DNA of 64,000 bases, taken from the NCBI RefSeq assembly GCF_036884655.1, contig NC_088339.1, forward strand, positions 27,857,501-27,921,500, read 5' to 3'. A program made the position numbers and the translations under genes. Under the pieces are notes generated by a model. The model ran no database searches, was not told the origin of the DNA, and saw nothing but the letters and a program-made list of their open reading frames with translations. Positions 44,794 through 56,066 of this stretch are shown here, piece by piece. Numbering within the stretch: the stretch's first letter is position 1; every line of letters begins with the position of its first letter. Source of the stretch: Musa acuminata AAA Group. Its lineage: Eukaryota > Streptophyta > Magnoliopsida > Zingiberales > Musaceae.

Positions 44794-45599
44794 TCACTGG
44801 ATCTCAACGTCGATGACCTTGCGATCCGTCTTCGTCTTGGGGATGACGACCAGCAGCACCCCGTTCTTGAGCTCAGCCTTCACCTTCTCCTTGTCACAGT
44901 TGTCGGGGAGAAGGAACCAGGAGTCGTAGGAGCTGGAGCTCCAACCTCTCCACTTGGACTCCTCCCCCGCCGCCGTTGGCTCCTGCTCCTTGTGCTCCCC
45001 CTTGATCACCAGTACGTCGTCCTCCACCGACACCTTCACCTCTTCCTTCGACAGCCCCGGCACGTCGAACCTCATCGTGATCTCGTTGTCCTCCTCCTTT
45101 ATCTCCCACGGCGGCCTCATCTCCCCCGTGCTGCTCCCGGGGAAGGACATCGCGTCCTCGAACAGCCGGTCCATCGTGTCCAGCATCATCTTCATTGTCC
45201 TCACGGGCGACATAGCATCAACCAAACCTTCGGTGTTCCAGAAACAGATTGCAGATATAGTGACCGTGAAGTTGTCTCCTTAATTCGAAGGATACAAACA
45301 GGCAGTCATCAAGCAAACTACTTACCAAAAGGCGAGACGTCGAAGCCCGACCGGCGACGCCGCTGCTCTATGGCGGCGCCGTTCCCGGCTTTAGCGTCCT
45401 TGTTGACGTGCACGTCGATGGAGGAGGAGGTCTCCTTGCTCTGCGGCGCCGCGGAGGCCGATACCGAGAGCCGGCGACGGCAAGAAGGCGATGGAAATGC
45501 TACTGTCGAAGGCTGGCGCTGCTTCCGGCGCAAGGTGTGCCCGGAAAGCAGAGGAGAAGGGCGTAGGACAAGGCCTGGTAAGGTAGACGCTGAGGCCAT
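44794..45599 (-). CDS. HSP21: Chloroplast small heat-shock protein HSP21
   Basis: This is an ATP-independent plastid chaperone that binds unfolding proteins and thylakoid components in heat. Two exons (45326-45599 and 44794-45227, minus strand) sum to 708 nt, 235 residues, the usual HSP21 size. Residues 1 to about 50 form a basic, Ser-rich transit peptide. The Met-rich amphipathic helix unique to plastid sHSPs reads [12 protein letters not shown] just after the exon join. The alpha-crystallin domain runs from about residue 130 to the end, with [31 protein letters not shown] and the closing [12 protein letters not shown]. The start is the ATG at 45599, since translation from there begins the transit peptide [11 protein letters not shown] heat-shock element and TATA box lie upstream, and the gene is divergent from RZ-1. 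Confidence 0.96.
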
Positions 45600-45672
45600 G
45601 GCAATCGGATAACAAAGAAGAGAAACGACTGTGAACCGCTTGCTGTGGAGGATCGAATGCAGAGATCGGTGC

Positions 45673-45678
45673 TTTATA
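45673..45678 (-). promoter_or_regulatory. TATA box of HSP21
   Basis: TATAAA on the minus strand lies 74 bp upstream of the HSP21 ATG and 50 bp downstream of the heat-shock element. The expected start site is near 45645. Confidence 0.65.
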
Positions 45679-45727
45679 CAGAGGAATCGGAAGGGAGAGA
45701 GAGATCGGGAAGCGTCGGAGAAGGATG

Positions 45728-45741
45728 GGAACGTTCCGGAG
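45728..45741. promoter_or_regulatory. Heat-shock element upstream of HSP21
   Basis: GGAACGTTCCGGAG holds three alternating 5-bp units (GAA, TTC, GA), the binding site of trimeric heat-shock factor. It sits about 130 bp upstream of the HSP21 start. It is also about 690 bp upstream of the divergent RZ-1 start. Confidence 0.75.
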
Positions 45742-46183
45742 TCGGCTAATATGTGGAAGTACAAGACACGTGGACGCTCGGGCGACCACCTTCTCGCGCC
45801 GTCAAGAAAACTCCAGTGTGTTCTGTGCGCGTCGGGTTCGTACGAACCGTTGGATAACGATCAAGAATCCAAATTCTATCTCAAATTCTACTAATTTTTT
45901 TAATCCTATTTATATGTATTAGTGGCAATGTCAATAATAATACATAAAATATGCAATTATTTCATTCTATCGGGACTCAAACTCGATGTCGAGGCGGTTC
46001 AATCCGAACAGGACTCGATCCGAATTCGAAGTGGTTGGTTCTCAACGTGACTCGACCAGAACTCCGAGCGGTTCAATAAGGGCAAGACCAGGACGCGAAA
46101 TCCACTTATAAACCGGCCTAATTATGTATCATCTTAAGATTAAATTCATACCGCGAGGCATTCTACCGAAAATTCGTCGTTCT

Positions 46184-46223
46184 ATATAAGCTTACGCCGC
46201 TCTCGCTCTGGCTTTTAGGGTTT
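46184..46223 (+). promoter_or_regulatory. RZ-1 core promoter: TATA box and telo-box
   Basis: TATATAA at 46184-46190 is followed by TTTTAGGGTTT at 46213-46223. TAGGGTTT is the telo-box orientation found just downstream of the start in plant ribosomal and RNA-binding protein genes. A 5' UTR intron may follow, from GTAGGG at 46248 to TGTAG at 46392. Confidence 0.55.
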
Positions 46224-46418
46224 CGGCCGTCGCTCCGCCTGTTCTCGGTAGGGTATTGGCTTCTTCCTCGTGGATCCCTGTGCGTCGAGTGGGGGATCGT
46301 TACATTTTGGATTTCTGTTGTTATGATTGTTTTCTAGGTTCTTTTTGAACGATATTTTTTTTATTTTTCGAATTTGTTGTTTATTTTTGTAGATTCTTTG
46401 GAGGGAACAGAAGCAGAG

Positions 46419-49400
46419 ATGTCTGCGAAGGAAGAAAACCGGATCTTTGTCGGAGGCTTATCGTGGGACACAACAGAGAGGCGGCTGGAGGCCGAGTTTA
46501 GTCGCTTCGGAAAGGTTATCGAGACTCAAGTATGGACCGCTCCCTCATCCTCCAATGTTTTCGGCAATTCGATTAGGTTTTTCTTGTGATACATCTGTTG
46601 CTTCATCTGTTTGGTGCCTCTGACTGATATCAGAAAAAATGATTGACACTATAAAATATTCTTTATGATTTTGTGATTAACACTGCAAACTGTGATATAT
46701 TTTTATTTTTTCGTAAAATTGTTACAAACTAAGCTGCCTTTGGTCTGAATCTTCATATCTTTAAGATGGTTCATAGGTTTCTTTTTGTTTAGTAGCTGAA
46801 GAAAGACACTTTGATGCTTTATTTGGCATTTAATTTCATTATGAAGTTTTTGAACTTCAATACAATCTTTAAGGATATTACCGTTCTCCATGCAACAAGC
46901 GGTACCTAAGTAAATAAAATAGATGTCCTCTATTATCTGTGCGAACATAACATGGCAGTGCTGATGTTCTATCAGTGTGTCTATTTTGTGAGACTGTATA
47001 TTTTGTACCAATTTATTGTATTATTATCTTTGTCCTTCTCATTGACTCCATACTTTCTTCTTATGTATCACGGTGAGACCTCCTTCGTTTCTTGGCTTTG
47101 TGTGAGTATCAATCTCCGTTCCACTCTTTTGTGTATGTGAGGAGGAGACGTGTTATATGTGTTCTTCAAGCTGGTAAGCATAAAAGAAGGTTTGCTTTTT
47201 ATCTGGCTATATCAGTGAGCAGATATAGACACCTCTACTAGTTTGGTCTTTTTGGAGGATAATGCCATCCGCTGCTGTCATTTTGCCATTGTTATGAGCT
47301 TAGTGCTGGTTGATGCCATTGCATGTCACTGATAAGTTGCTTCTTTGAGGTTTGAGCCTTGAGATCTTCATATGGAGCAGTCAATCTTCAGTAGGCTGGA
47401 AGAGATAAGTTGGGTTGAATTGCTTGTTTTGGCTTTTGACATTGACAGATAGATACTCTTCACTAATATTACATCTATGTCGTACCCTGATGGCTTGCCC
47501 ATTTGAGACAGGTATATAAGGTAATTCACCTTGCATGCCCGTGGTGGTGATGTAAGGCTTGTTTATTGTTTGATGAGATGCTTGTTGGCCAAGACACTGT
47601 CTGAAATGCAGTATATGTAATCAAACGTTTGCTAGGTTCTTTCAGTTTCAGCTATATTTGTGGATTAATATCAGCACCATGCAGCATTTTGAGGAAAGAT
47701 TAGGCTGCTTGGTTTAATGTTCTCTGCTCTGCATTGCATATCAATGAAAAATTTTAGTTTTGTGTAAGTCTTGTTTAGTACAATTAGGCGCTTAAGTGAA
47801 ACTTGGAATTGAGAGGGAGTGGATTTTTTGGATAATTGATTTATCTATTATTATGCACCGAAAGGGATAAAGGATGCATAATGTGAAGGTTCAGGTGCAT
47901 GCTTGACCATTTCTTCAGATGGCTGGCCTCTCTCAGTACATTGTGAGAAACTCGGCAGTCTCTGATCTTTCAGCTGAGGATTTTTAGAAAATTCCATGAT
48001 GCCTGTTAAATTGCTTAAGCGATGAATGGTTTCTTGGCGGCACTGAGTGATGGCCTTAACATTCCATGTGTATTCATAAGCACAATGTGCACCAGGGTGT
48101 TTGATCTTTGTCATAATAAATGTTGCAGACTTGGCACATTGATGGTTGATAAACATGCGCATCGATTGCAACTATAACTTGCATCACTTCTTTCTCTGAT
48201 GTATATCTCTCTCTTTCTCTTTAATGTTCTTGTTAAAAAAATTTCCTGTTAGTATTTCTGGGACTAGGGCACAACTTTTCTCAATGTATGCCACTAAATA
48301 TGAACAATTATTGACACTCTAAAGGCATTTTACAATTTGCTAAAGTAAAACTTAGGCAAGTGAGACACTGGCCTTGTTATTTGAAAGGCAAATTGGCAGT
48401 AGAAAATGATTTTGGTGACAATTTGAGATCATGGAACTGAGTAAAACTCCACTGGTTGTGGGAAGATTAATGGTTAAATGTATCCTTGCTGATTTAGTTT
48501 TGGATGGTATTTGGTGAAATGTTGTTTACGGGATTGTATTTGAGTTAGAAGAGGAAGAGGAACAAATGGAACAGATGGTTGTGTTATACAAACTGTCAGA
48601 TAGATACTGTATTTTTTGTTTGATGGTAAAAGTTGCTTCAAAATTGATCACAGGGTCAGTCACATCTGAATTATGGTGTCTTCTGTAGTCTTTTGAGAGA
48701 TCTGAATGTACCTCTGGAGCTGCTCAACTATTCATGCTGCAGAATGTGATTCTCTACATATTGTTTGCACTAGATTGCTGCAGTTGTTTTTTCCTAAGCA
48801 ACAGATCCTTTATCATGGATTGGGATTTGGATGTGGAGCAGTTGTTAGAATTACTCAGTTGAGATGTTTGAGCCTGTTTGTTATGGCTGCTGTTTCTGAA
48901 GTTAGTTTCATTCAGCAAAGGTCGTGTTAAGGTTTGAAAGAAGGTGTTACAAGAATTGAACCTTTTTATCCCATTAAGTGTTAAACTCATTGTAACAATA
49001 ACATATCACCTGAGTTGATGCTTGCTGTGTTTGCAATATCAATTCACCAATGATTGCCTGAATGGTTCTCTAGGACGTTTGTTTCACACCTGTTATTGTT
49101 TGGTCGAATTTTGCTTGTTACATGGCCACTTGCTTGGATATAAGATGAAGATTTTGCTATTTTCTGGATATTCGTGAATGTCAGATGTATATATTAGGTA
49201 GGAAAAGACACTGCACGGATTGCTTTAGTCATAGTAGATTGTGGCCTATACAGAGATCACAGTGAGATGTCTGAATGAGTCACATGCATGTTCGCATAAC
49301 CGGTACATCCTGTTACTCTCAGGTAAGCGATATCATCATTTTTTTGTCTCCTTGGTCGCTTTTCTTTGGCATGTTTAATTTGTTAATACTGCAGCTTCTT

Positions 49401-51125
49401 ATGTCTAATTTAGTGCTACAAATATTTTTACAAAGATACTAATCTTCAAAATTTGATCCTCTTGTTTCATGATTAAAGATACAAGAGTTCTTTTGTACGT
49501 CTTTTTTTATCTTTTTATTAACAATATTCACTGGTTCCTGTATATTCATTTTAAAACTGTACAATTAGTTGTTAAAATGTTTCTGCTGCATTAAACATTT
49601 TTCATGTTTTGTGGTCATCATTCATGCAAGTTGAGTATAGGATCAGCATTTTTGCCACATAACAGCTATAAACATTTTTTTATAATACCTCCCAACCAAA
49701 TTCTACACAATGGGATTTCATATTGCAATTCCAGTGGGTAAATCTGTTGAATATGACATCACCTTGCTTTTTTTTTTATGTCCTCTGCCTTTATATATTG
49801 AAAAGTTTTCTTATGATATAGTACAAATATGCCATATTTTTTGTGCCAAGAGTAGTTTTCTGCTGAAATATTTTCTTTGACATTTTCTTTTATAGTTTAT
49901 TTGTCAATTGTGACTTTTTGATTTAAAAATACTTAGGGACATAATAATTTGCTCGGACTGAATTCTTTGAATGATATTAAAATAATAGGGAATGCAGTAA
50001 CAAATATTATTTCTATTCAGCTATTGATTATCCCTAGGTATAACATGTAATTTCTTTAGGCATTTATACACAATAGTTGATTTTTTAGTTATTTTGTTTC
50101 TGGCCTTCATTTGTATAGAAAGAACAAAAATTTATCCACTAAGGGTAGCCTTGATATAATTCCTTTTCCATGTTATTGTCATCATCTTATCTCTGTGTCT
50201 GTCTCTGTCTGAAGGATGATGGTGCACCTACTTCATTTTGTTTTCTTTCAGTTCTTAGCAGTCTTTTTATGTGTAGGTCATGCTGGAGAGAGATACTGGT
50301 CGTCCTCGCGGGTTTGGGTTTGTGACATTCTCTGATCCACGTGCAGTTGAGGTTTCCATCAGCGAGATGCATGAGCGTGAGCTTGACGGACGTGTCATTT
50401 CAGTGAATAAGGCTCAACCTAAGATAAGCACAGATGACTCTACCTATGGCTACAATGGTGGAGGATACACACCAGGAAGCAAAGGAGGTTATCATGGTAA
50501 TGATGGTCCACCACCCGCAGGGCGCTCTGATGAATGCTTCAAGTGTGGACGACTTGGACACTGGGCACGTGAATGCCCTTCAGCTGGGGGAAGTAGTGGC
50601 GGTCGATTCCCTTCTCGTTCCAAGTTTGGTGGAGGTGGTGGCCGAGGGGATCGATTTGGTGGACCAGATCGCTTGAGTGACCGATATGTGGATGACCGTT
50701 ATGATGGAGACCGATATGGGGACCGTGATCATATTGACAGCAGGGACAGTCGATATAGTGGTGGTCGTGATCGATTTGACAATGATCGTGACCGATATGC
50801 CAATGATCGGTATGGGCCTCCTGTGGATCGTTTTTCTGGTGATAGATATGGAGGGCGCCCTGATCGGTACCCACAGAATGGATACAGCCGGGAAAGAAGC
50901 TATGAGAAGGATGTACCTCGTGGTGGTGGTGGCTATGACAGAGATGGAGGGTCAAGAGGTGGTGGTGGCTATGAGAGGGATGGACCTTGTGGTGGCGGCA
51001 GTGATAGATACGGGAGTGGTGGGCCTGCACGTTATGATGGTGGTGGAAGTTTCAGGAACAGGCCTGGGCCTTATGATCGGCCAAATAGAGGCAGACGTCC
51101 ATCATCCTTTGATGTTCGCTACTGA
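46419..51125 (+). CDS. RZ-1: RZ-1 type RNA-binding protein (RRM + CCHC zinc knuckle, glycine-rich)
   Basis: RZ-1B/C proteins are nuclear and bind pre-mRNA and SR proteins; in Arabidopsis they affect splicing and FLC transcription. Two coding exons (46419-46529 and 50277-51125) give 960 nt, 319 residues. The RRM has RNP2 RIFVGGL (about residues 8-14) and RNP1 RGFGFVTF (48-55). The single zinc knuckle is CFKCGRLGHWARECP (C124, C127, H132, C137). The tail is rich in Gly, Arg, Asp and Tyr, with repeated DRYG/DRY units and RGGGGYDRDG-like boxes, and ends SSFDVRY. The intron of 3.7 kb splits the RRM between RNP2 and RNP1. The upstream leader may contain another intron. The three Arabidopsis paralogs cannot be cleanly separated by eye; RZ-1B/C fits better than RZ-1A because of the Asp/Arg/Tyr tail. 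Confidence 0.94.
46530..50276 (+). other. Large RZ-1 intron (3.7 kb)
   Basis: The intron begins GTATGGAC and ends TGTGTAG. It is T-rich throughout. None of its open frames shows homology I recognise, and I see no transposon or structured RNA. An alternative exon could be hidden here, as in other RRM genes, but nothing in the sequence shows one. Confidence 0.75.
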
Positions 51126-52599
51126 TGCTTGTGTTGTTAGCAGTCAAAACTGTATTTGTTTTCCCGAACCTTATGCTCTGGTATTTTAGGATAGCTCATG
51201 GTAACAATGCAGTGATTCTGTTAAGACTCTGGGATTGAAAATCTATGCTGTCCATTTGCTGTGAAATCCTCTGAATCGATCACTTAGCTTTATGAGACTG
51301 AGCCTTTACGCAAGTGGCCTGCTCATATTGGAATCTTAACTTTATGAAGGATTGTGCTTTATCTGAACTGCCGGTGGCCCACAGTTTGATATGATTATAT
51401 CTGGTTGATCTTATAAGTCAGTGCAGGCTGTTATTACATGTTGGTTTTGGCTCATGATCAAGTTGTGTTTGTTATTGTGCTTACTATTGAGAAACCTGTC
51501 ACAATATTTTACTGATAGCAGTATCTTTAAGTGCTGATCCTCTTTGTCTTCTGTGAAGCTGTGAAAATTTATAGCCCTGCTGATTTCTGCACTATAACAC
51601 CATTGACAAATGAGTTCTGATCAGGTCATATTTTCTGTGCCTGTGATACAATTTGAGGCAGTTGCTTCCTGGTTGATGAGCTATCGGATCATATGGTGGG
51701 CCACTTTTATTTGCTGTAAGATTGATGGAAGATCCTTTTTTGTATGGATTCAAGTCGTTTGATTTTGACAGCACTTTTGATATACGTATGAATTTCGTTT
51801 CTGATTCCCGGCCATCAGAGCTCTGCAGTTGCCAAATAATAATCCCCACTCTGTTCTCAATCCCTTAAATTGGTTCTTTGGGCCGGATAATTTAAGCTGA
51901 CTCCCAGTCTCATGCTCTATTACCTGGTTGAAGGTGGAGTCTTAAGTTCCACTTTGTTGCTGATATAGTGCAATTAGAAAGTTGTTGGTGCATGAAGGCT
52001 GGAACGAGAGTTGGTCGTTCACTTTAATAGTCGCAAATGCTTTTCAGAATTGATGTTATTGATAGCAGTGTGCTCGCCAGATGATATATGTGGTACAAGG
52101 GGCTATTTATCATATTAGTTATAGGGTATGGTTGTCATACTAACTTGATCAAATGTTAGATAGTTGTATTGAATTGTTATGTTTGCAAAGAATTCATTTG
52201 TATAATTTACCAATTTTCTCGAGCTATAATTGTTCTTTTACCTCTTACCATTAGTCGAGTATATTTTGTCATTATCTTAATCGTTTTGTTTTATCGAAGT
52301 TGATGCTTCGTTCTTAGTTTGTGTGATGCTTTGTTCTTAGTTTGTGTAGCTGACTCATTCTCCTGTTTGGGTGCTTCGAACATGTCTTCTACGGAAAGTT
52401 GTCTGACAGAGTACTTGAATTCAGTGAAGCAAGCTACTTGTGGCAGTCCCCAAGAAATATGGCAAACTTCGAGCAGTGATAATTATTCCAATACAACAAG
52501 GACTCGGTTTACAATTCGACAAACTTAAGGATTTAATTGGAATAGGGTTTAATTTGTAGGAATTAAAATGTCAATTATACCCATTGAAGGAAATAAGAG
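51126..52599. other. RZ-1 3' UTR and gene-free spacer
   Basis: This region should contain the RZ-1 3' UTR. The open frames are short and composition-driven. A short direct repeat (TTCGTTCTTAGTTTGTGT then TTTGTTCTTAGTTTGTGT, about 52307-52347) is the only structure seen. Confidence 0.5.
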
Positions 52600-52672
52600 A
52601 AGCAACGAAAACTATGTAAGCAGCTAAAAAGGACGCCTTTGTTCCTCGGCTCCGCTCTCCAGCGTTGCCGTT

Positions 52673-53132
52673 CGCCGCCGAAGCATTGCCAGCTCTTCCG
52701 CACCCTCCCTCAAGGTTGAACCCCTCTTCTCCATTTCTCTTTTTCCTCCATCGATTTTGTCTTCCGGCCGTCGTCTCCCAATTCCCCAAAGGTTGGCTAG
52801 TTCAATTTTTTTTGTCCCCACTTAGATGGCAGTTGATTGTCTCTCTATTTGATCCATTCTAAAGGTGGATAATTGAAGTGATTGGGACGCTATATGAAAA
52901 CGATAAGTACCAGTTGCAACTCGATTTCCCGGAGCAATATCCCCAAGAAGCTCCCCAAGTAAGGGAATTTTGGGATTGTTTTTGGTAGAATTATCTTCTT
53001 CTTTTTCTCTTCTTTATGTAAATTTAGGTCGATCGGATTGTGATCTATTGTTGGGTTTTGTTCAGGTCATATATCTGCATCCTGTGCTTCGGTCATCCGC
53101 ACGTCTATAGCAACGGGCACACAGATGTTTAG
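52673..53132 (+). pseudogene. Truncated ubiquitin-conjugating enzyme (UBC15/16-like) relic
   Basis: Parts of three E2 exons survive on the plus strand. An exon-1 end near 52689-52717 reads ASSSAPSLK, like the SSAPSRK start of this E2 group, but no ATG precedes it. A second piece at 52866-52959 reads WIIEVIG joined directly to TLYENDKYQLQLDFPEQYP and EAPQ. Family members have a three-residue APG-like insert there. The third piece at 53067-53132 starts VIYLHP, then shifts frame; HPHVYSNGH continues in another frame, followed by a stop. The exon between the first two pieces and everything beyond SNGH, including the catalytic-cysteine region, is absent. Splice borders (TCTAAAG and TTGTTCAG acceptors) remain, so this came from gene duplication with introns, not from a processed mRNA. 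Confidence 0.78.
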
Positions 53133-53814
53133 GTAACTCTCATTTGCTTGAGTCGAAAATGAGTAGAGATTTTATATGATGGTTCGAATCAGAAATTATT
53201 GCTTTCATATGTTGTTCTTTGGTGGATATTTGCTGCCTTCCCTTATTTTAATCTTTGGACTATCGATTAGAGAAGAATCATAATTCAAATAACTACAAAC
53301 AAGGCTGTATATTTTCTGTGTCAAAGCATATTTGATCTCTATGTCAGTGTTAGCTCATCATATTAATTAGAAGTTCTGTTTGTATCTGTGATGATGCATC
53401 TTTAACATGCTGATGTTTGTATCCTATTACACTGCACTCTCAAGCTGCTGTTATTTCTCAAATCCCTTTCATAATATCTCACACCATTACAAGTTTGACA
53501 AGCTGAACTGCGAAAATGTGACATGTAATGATTGTCCACACTGGCTGCTGCCATCTCATGCCTCTGGATGCATGCATACATAGGAACATATGACATGGGC
53601 ATGTTACATAGTGGCCCAGAAAGAACAGGGCAGATGTGTCATGTCAATCCTCAGTAGATTACTGTCAGATTATTGTGTCTTTCAATTGTTATACCCTTTA
53701 CCTGTTAAATTTGAACAATATCCTACTTAGCCTGACTACACATAGTCTATCTTAGTTTTGATTTTCTTATAGAAAAATAACAGTAAACCCATAAAATCTT
53801 AGCTATTGGGAAGT
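53133..53814. other. Gene-free stretch
   Basis: I see no coding region, RNA gene or clear repeat between the E2 relic and the minisatellite field. Confidence 0.5.
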
Positions 53815-54111
53815 CCACTCTATGAATTAAAATATTTATGTATATAAAATAAGTTTTTATATGTCTAGATGGATTAAACCTAAGCCAAATAATAAAGTAT
53901 TAAAATCTATGTAGGTAAAAAAAAAAAAAAAAACACTTATTTGTCTACATGGCTAAAAATAAGTCAAATAATAAAATCATTATTTGTCTTTGCCAACATG
54001 CATAAAAATCTTTCCATGTAAAGAAAAAAGTATTTGTATGGCTAAATGTTTATCTTTGATTACATAGATTAAACTCTTGACATGTCATTTTTTTTATATA
54101 TGTCTACATGG
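53815..54111. repeat. Degenerate minisatellite, left part
   Basis: AT-rich sequence built from loose copies of a unit like TGTCTACATGGATTAAAATCTTTATATG, followed by AATAAGTCAAATAATAAA. It runs straight into the 301 bp perfect duplication, which is made of the same units. Confidence 0.6.
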
Positions 54112-54714
54112 ATTAATAAAGTCTTTGTTTGTCTTGGATTACATGCATTAAAATCTTTATAAGTAAAAAAAAAATCTTTATATGTAATAAGTTAAATAAT
54201 AGTCTTTATTTCACTTTGGATACATGTCTAAATGTTTATCTTCTTCTACATCGATTAAAATCTTTTTATGTCAAATAGAAAGCCACTATATGTCTAAATG
54301 GATTAAAATAAGTCATGTTTGTTTGTCTTTGGCTATATGGATTAAAATTTTTGTATGTTTACATGTATTAAAAATAAGTCAATAATAATATATTTGTGTA
54401 TTAAAATTGAATATTAATAAAGTCTTTGTTTGTCTTGGATTACATGCATTAAAATCTTTATAAGTAAAAAAAAAATCTTTATATGTAATAAGTTAAATAA
54501 TAGTCTTTATTTCACTTTGGATACATGTCTAAATGTTTATCTTCTTCTACATCGATTAAAATCTTTTTATGTCAAATAGAAAGCCACTATATGTCTAAAT
54601 GGATTAAAATAAGTCATGTTTGTTTGTCTTTGGCTATATGGATTAAAATTTTTGTATGTTTACATGTATTAAAAATAAGTCAATAATAATATATTTGTGT
54701 ATTAAAATTGAATA
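54112..54714. repeat. Perfect tandem duplication, 301 bp unit
   Basis: Copy 1 (54112-54412) and copy 2 (54413-54713) were compared base by base and are identical, including a ten-base A run. Each copy contains several degenerate minisatellite units. The array stops about 11 bp before the tRNA-Asn gene. Confidence 0.95.
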
Positions 54715-54724
54715 TAAATTAATT

Positions 54725-54748
54725 CGCTAGAAGGAGGGCTTGAACCTC

Positions 54749-54781
<33 letters not shown>

Positions 54782-54798
54782 AACTGAGCTATTCCAGC
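54725..54798 (-). tRNA. tRNA-Asn(GUU): tRNA-Asn (anticodon GUU)
   Basis: A 74 nt cloverleaf reads from 54798 down. Acceptor GCTGGAA pairs with TTCTAGC with one G-T pair. The D-stem is GCTC/GAGC. The anticodon stem TGTGG/CCACA holds loop CTGTTAA, giving anticodon GTT. The T-stem is GGAGG/CCTCC with loop TTCAAGC, and the discriminator base is G. There is no intron and no encoded CCA. It is the eukaryotic nuclear form, unlike the plastid trnN. A TTTT pol III stop lies about 18 bp downstream (54707-54704). Confidence 0.98.
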
Positions 54799-56033
54799 TT
54801 GTGAATAATTTAGTAACATATATAATGAAATACTAAAACCATTAAATTGTGAGATAAAATGAATAATCCTTTAAGAAGTTATGTATGATTATTACTGTTA
54901 CGATAAGGCAATCAAAGTAGTCGAAGAACAAAAAGAACAAGTATTAAGTTGATTGCCATGCAAGTGGATGCGACAAACCTATTATGGGTGGATTTGTAGG
55001 AAGCTTAGACTAGGGGAGAGAAGAAACTGAAGATGAGATTTGGAAGCCGTCCTCATTTGTGGTGATAGATACCAAACGTAGATTACATTTCGTTATGTTC
55101 TATGCATACGCATATGATAAGATTCGCTGTCGAGTTGGAAAAAGGTGTGATAAGAGAAGACAGTTTGTTTTCTTCTATATATACATATAGCCTTCTTTTT
55201 CCTTTTTTTTTAATGCTTCATTAGTTTTTTTCTTAACAAAAAATAAAAAAAAGATGAAAATGAGATTTGATTCGAGATTTTGTCATCGAGACTCAGAATT
55301 CTTATCAACTAAGCAAGTTGATATATCTAAAAATTTATCGAATAAGATTTTAAATCAAAATTCTTGGTTGATATATTTAAAAAAATTTATCGAATAAGAT
55401 TTCAAATCGATGATTACTATAACATGGATAATGTTTTTAAATATTTTAAATATTTATTTATTTATTACTAATAGTAGATTTTAAATAACCAAAATAAAGA
55501 AAAGTAGTTGGCTTTAGATTATGGACAAATGATGTTGGAATTAAAAGACAAAGAAGAACACATGTCCTTTAAACCACATATGCCAAGAATATTAGGAAAA
55601 TTGGATGCTCGGTCGATGATGGAAGTCATATTCTACTTTTGTTTTTGTTTTTATATTTTTCTTTGTGTTTGTTGATTTGGTTAAAAAACATGAAACAGCT
55701 CTTTATGCAATAAAATTAACTTCTTCATGATGTGGATCATGAGAATTCATACTAGGAATAAGATTATGTAAGTATCGATTAGGATTTGAGTTTCGAGTCA
55801 ACCCTAAAATGGATCGAGTTTGAGTCGACATAGAAACCCTAACAGATCTATTCGATCGGGTCGGGTTCGACCCGAGTCAAACGGATGTCGAAAAAGAAAG
55901 GGATGGTTTGAACTCAAGAATCTGCCATCATCATCAATTCATGGTGTTTTGATTGGCTTTGCATTCGTTTGATGATTGGTAATGGTTATAAGTTGCCACC
56001 CATGAAGGCAGTTGCCACAGTGATTGCCGTACT

Positions 56034-56036
<3 letters not shown>
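54799..56036. other. Gene-free spacer with small tandem repeat
   Basis: No gene is visible. A unit of about 49 bp, TTGATATATCTAAAAATTTA with TCGAATAAGATT following, is repeated at about 55318 and 55367. Near 55850 the sequence CGGGTCGGGTTCGACCCGA is self-complementary. Confidence 0.5.

Positions 56037-56065
<29 letters not shown>
56037..56065. repeat. (GA)n microsatellite
   Basis: An uninterrupted GA run lies in the likely promoter or leader region of the L18a-like gene. Confidence 0.9.

Positions 56066-56066
<1 letters not shown>

Noticed and set aside
44954..45283. 109-codon and longer plus-strand frames over HSP21
   Set aside because: Antisense shadows of the GC-rich alpha-crystallin exon; no independent evidence.
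45837..45846. Second heat-shock element (TTCGTACGAA)
   Set aside because: The TTC and GAA units are 4 bases apart instead of 2, so it does not fit the HSE rule.
50434..51189. Alternative frames over the RZ-1 tail (Met/Val-rich and His-rich products)
   Set aside because: Produced by the repetitive GGTGGT/GATCG codons of the glycine-rich tail in wrong frames.
54112..54714. CRISPR array
   Set aside because: Only two long head-to-tail copies without spacers, in a plant nuclear context.
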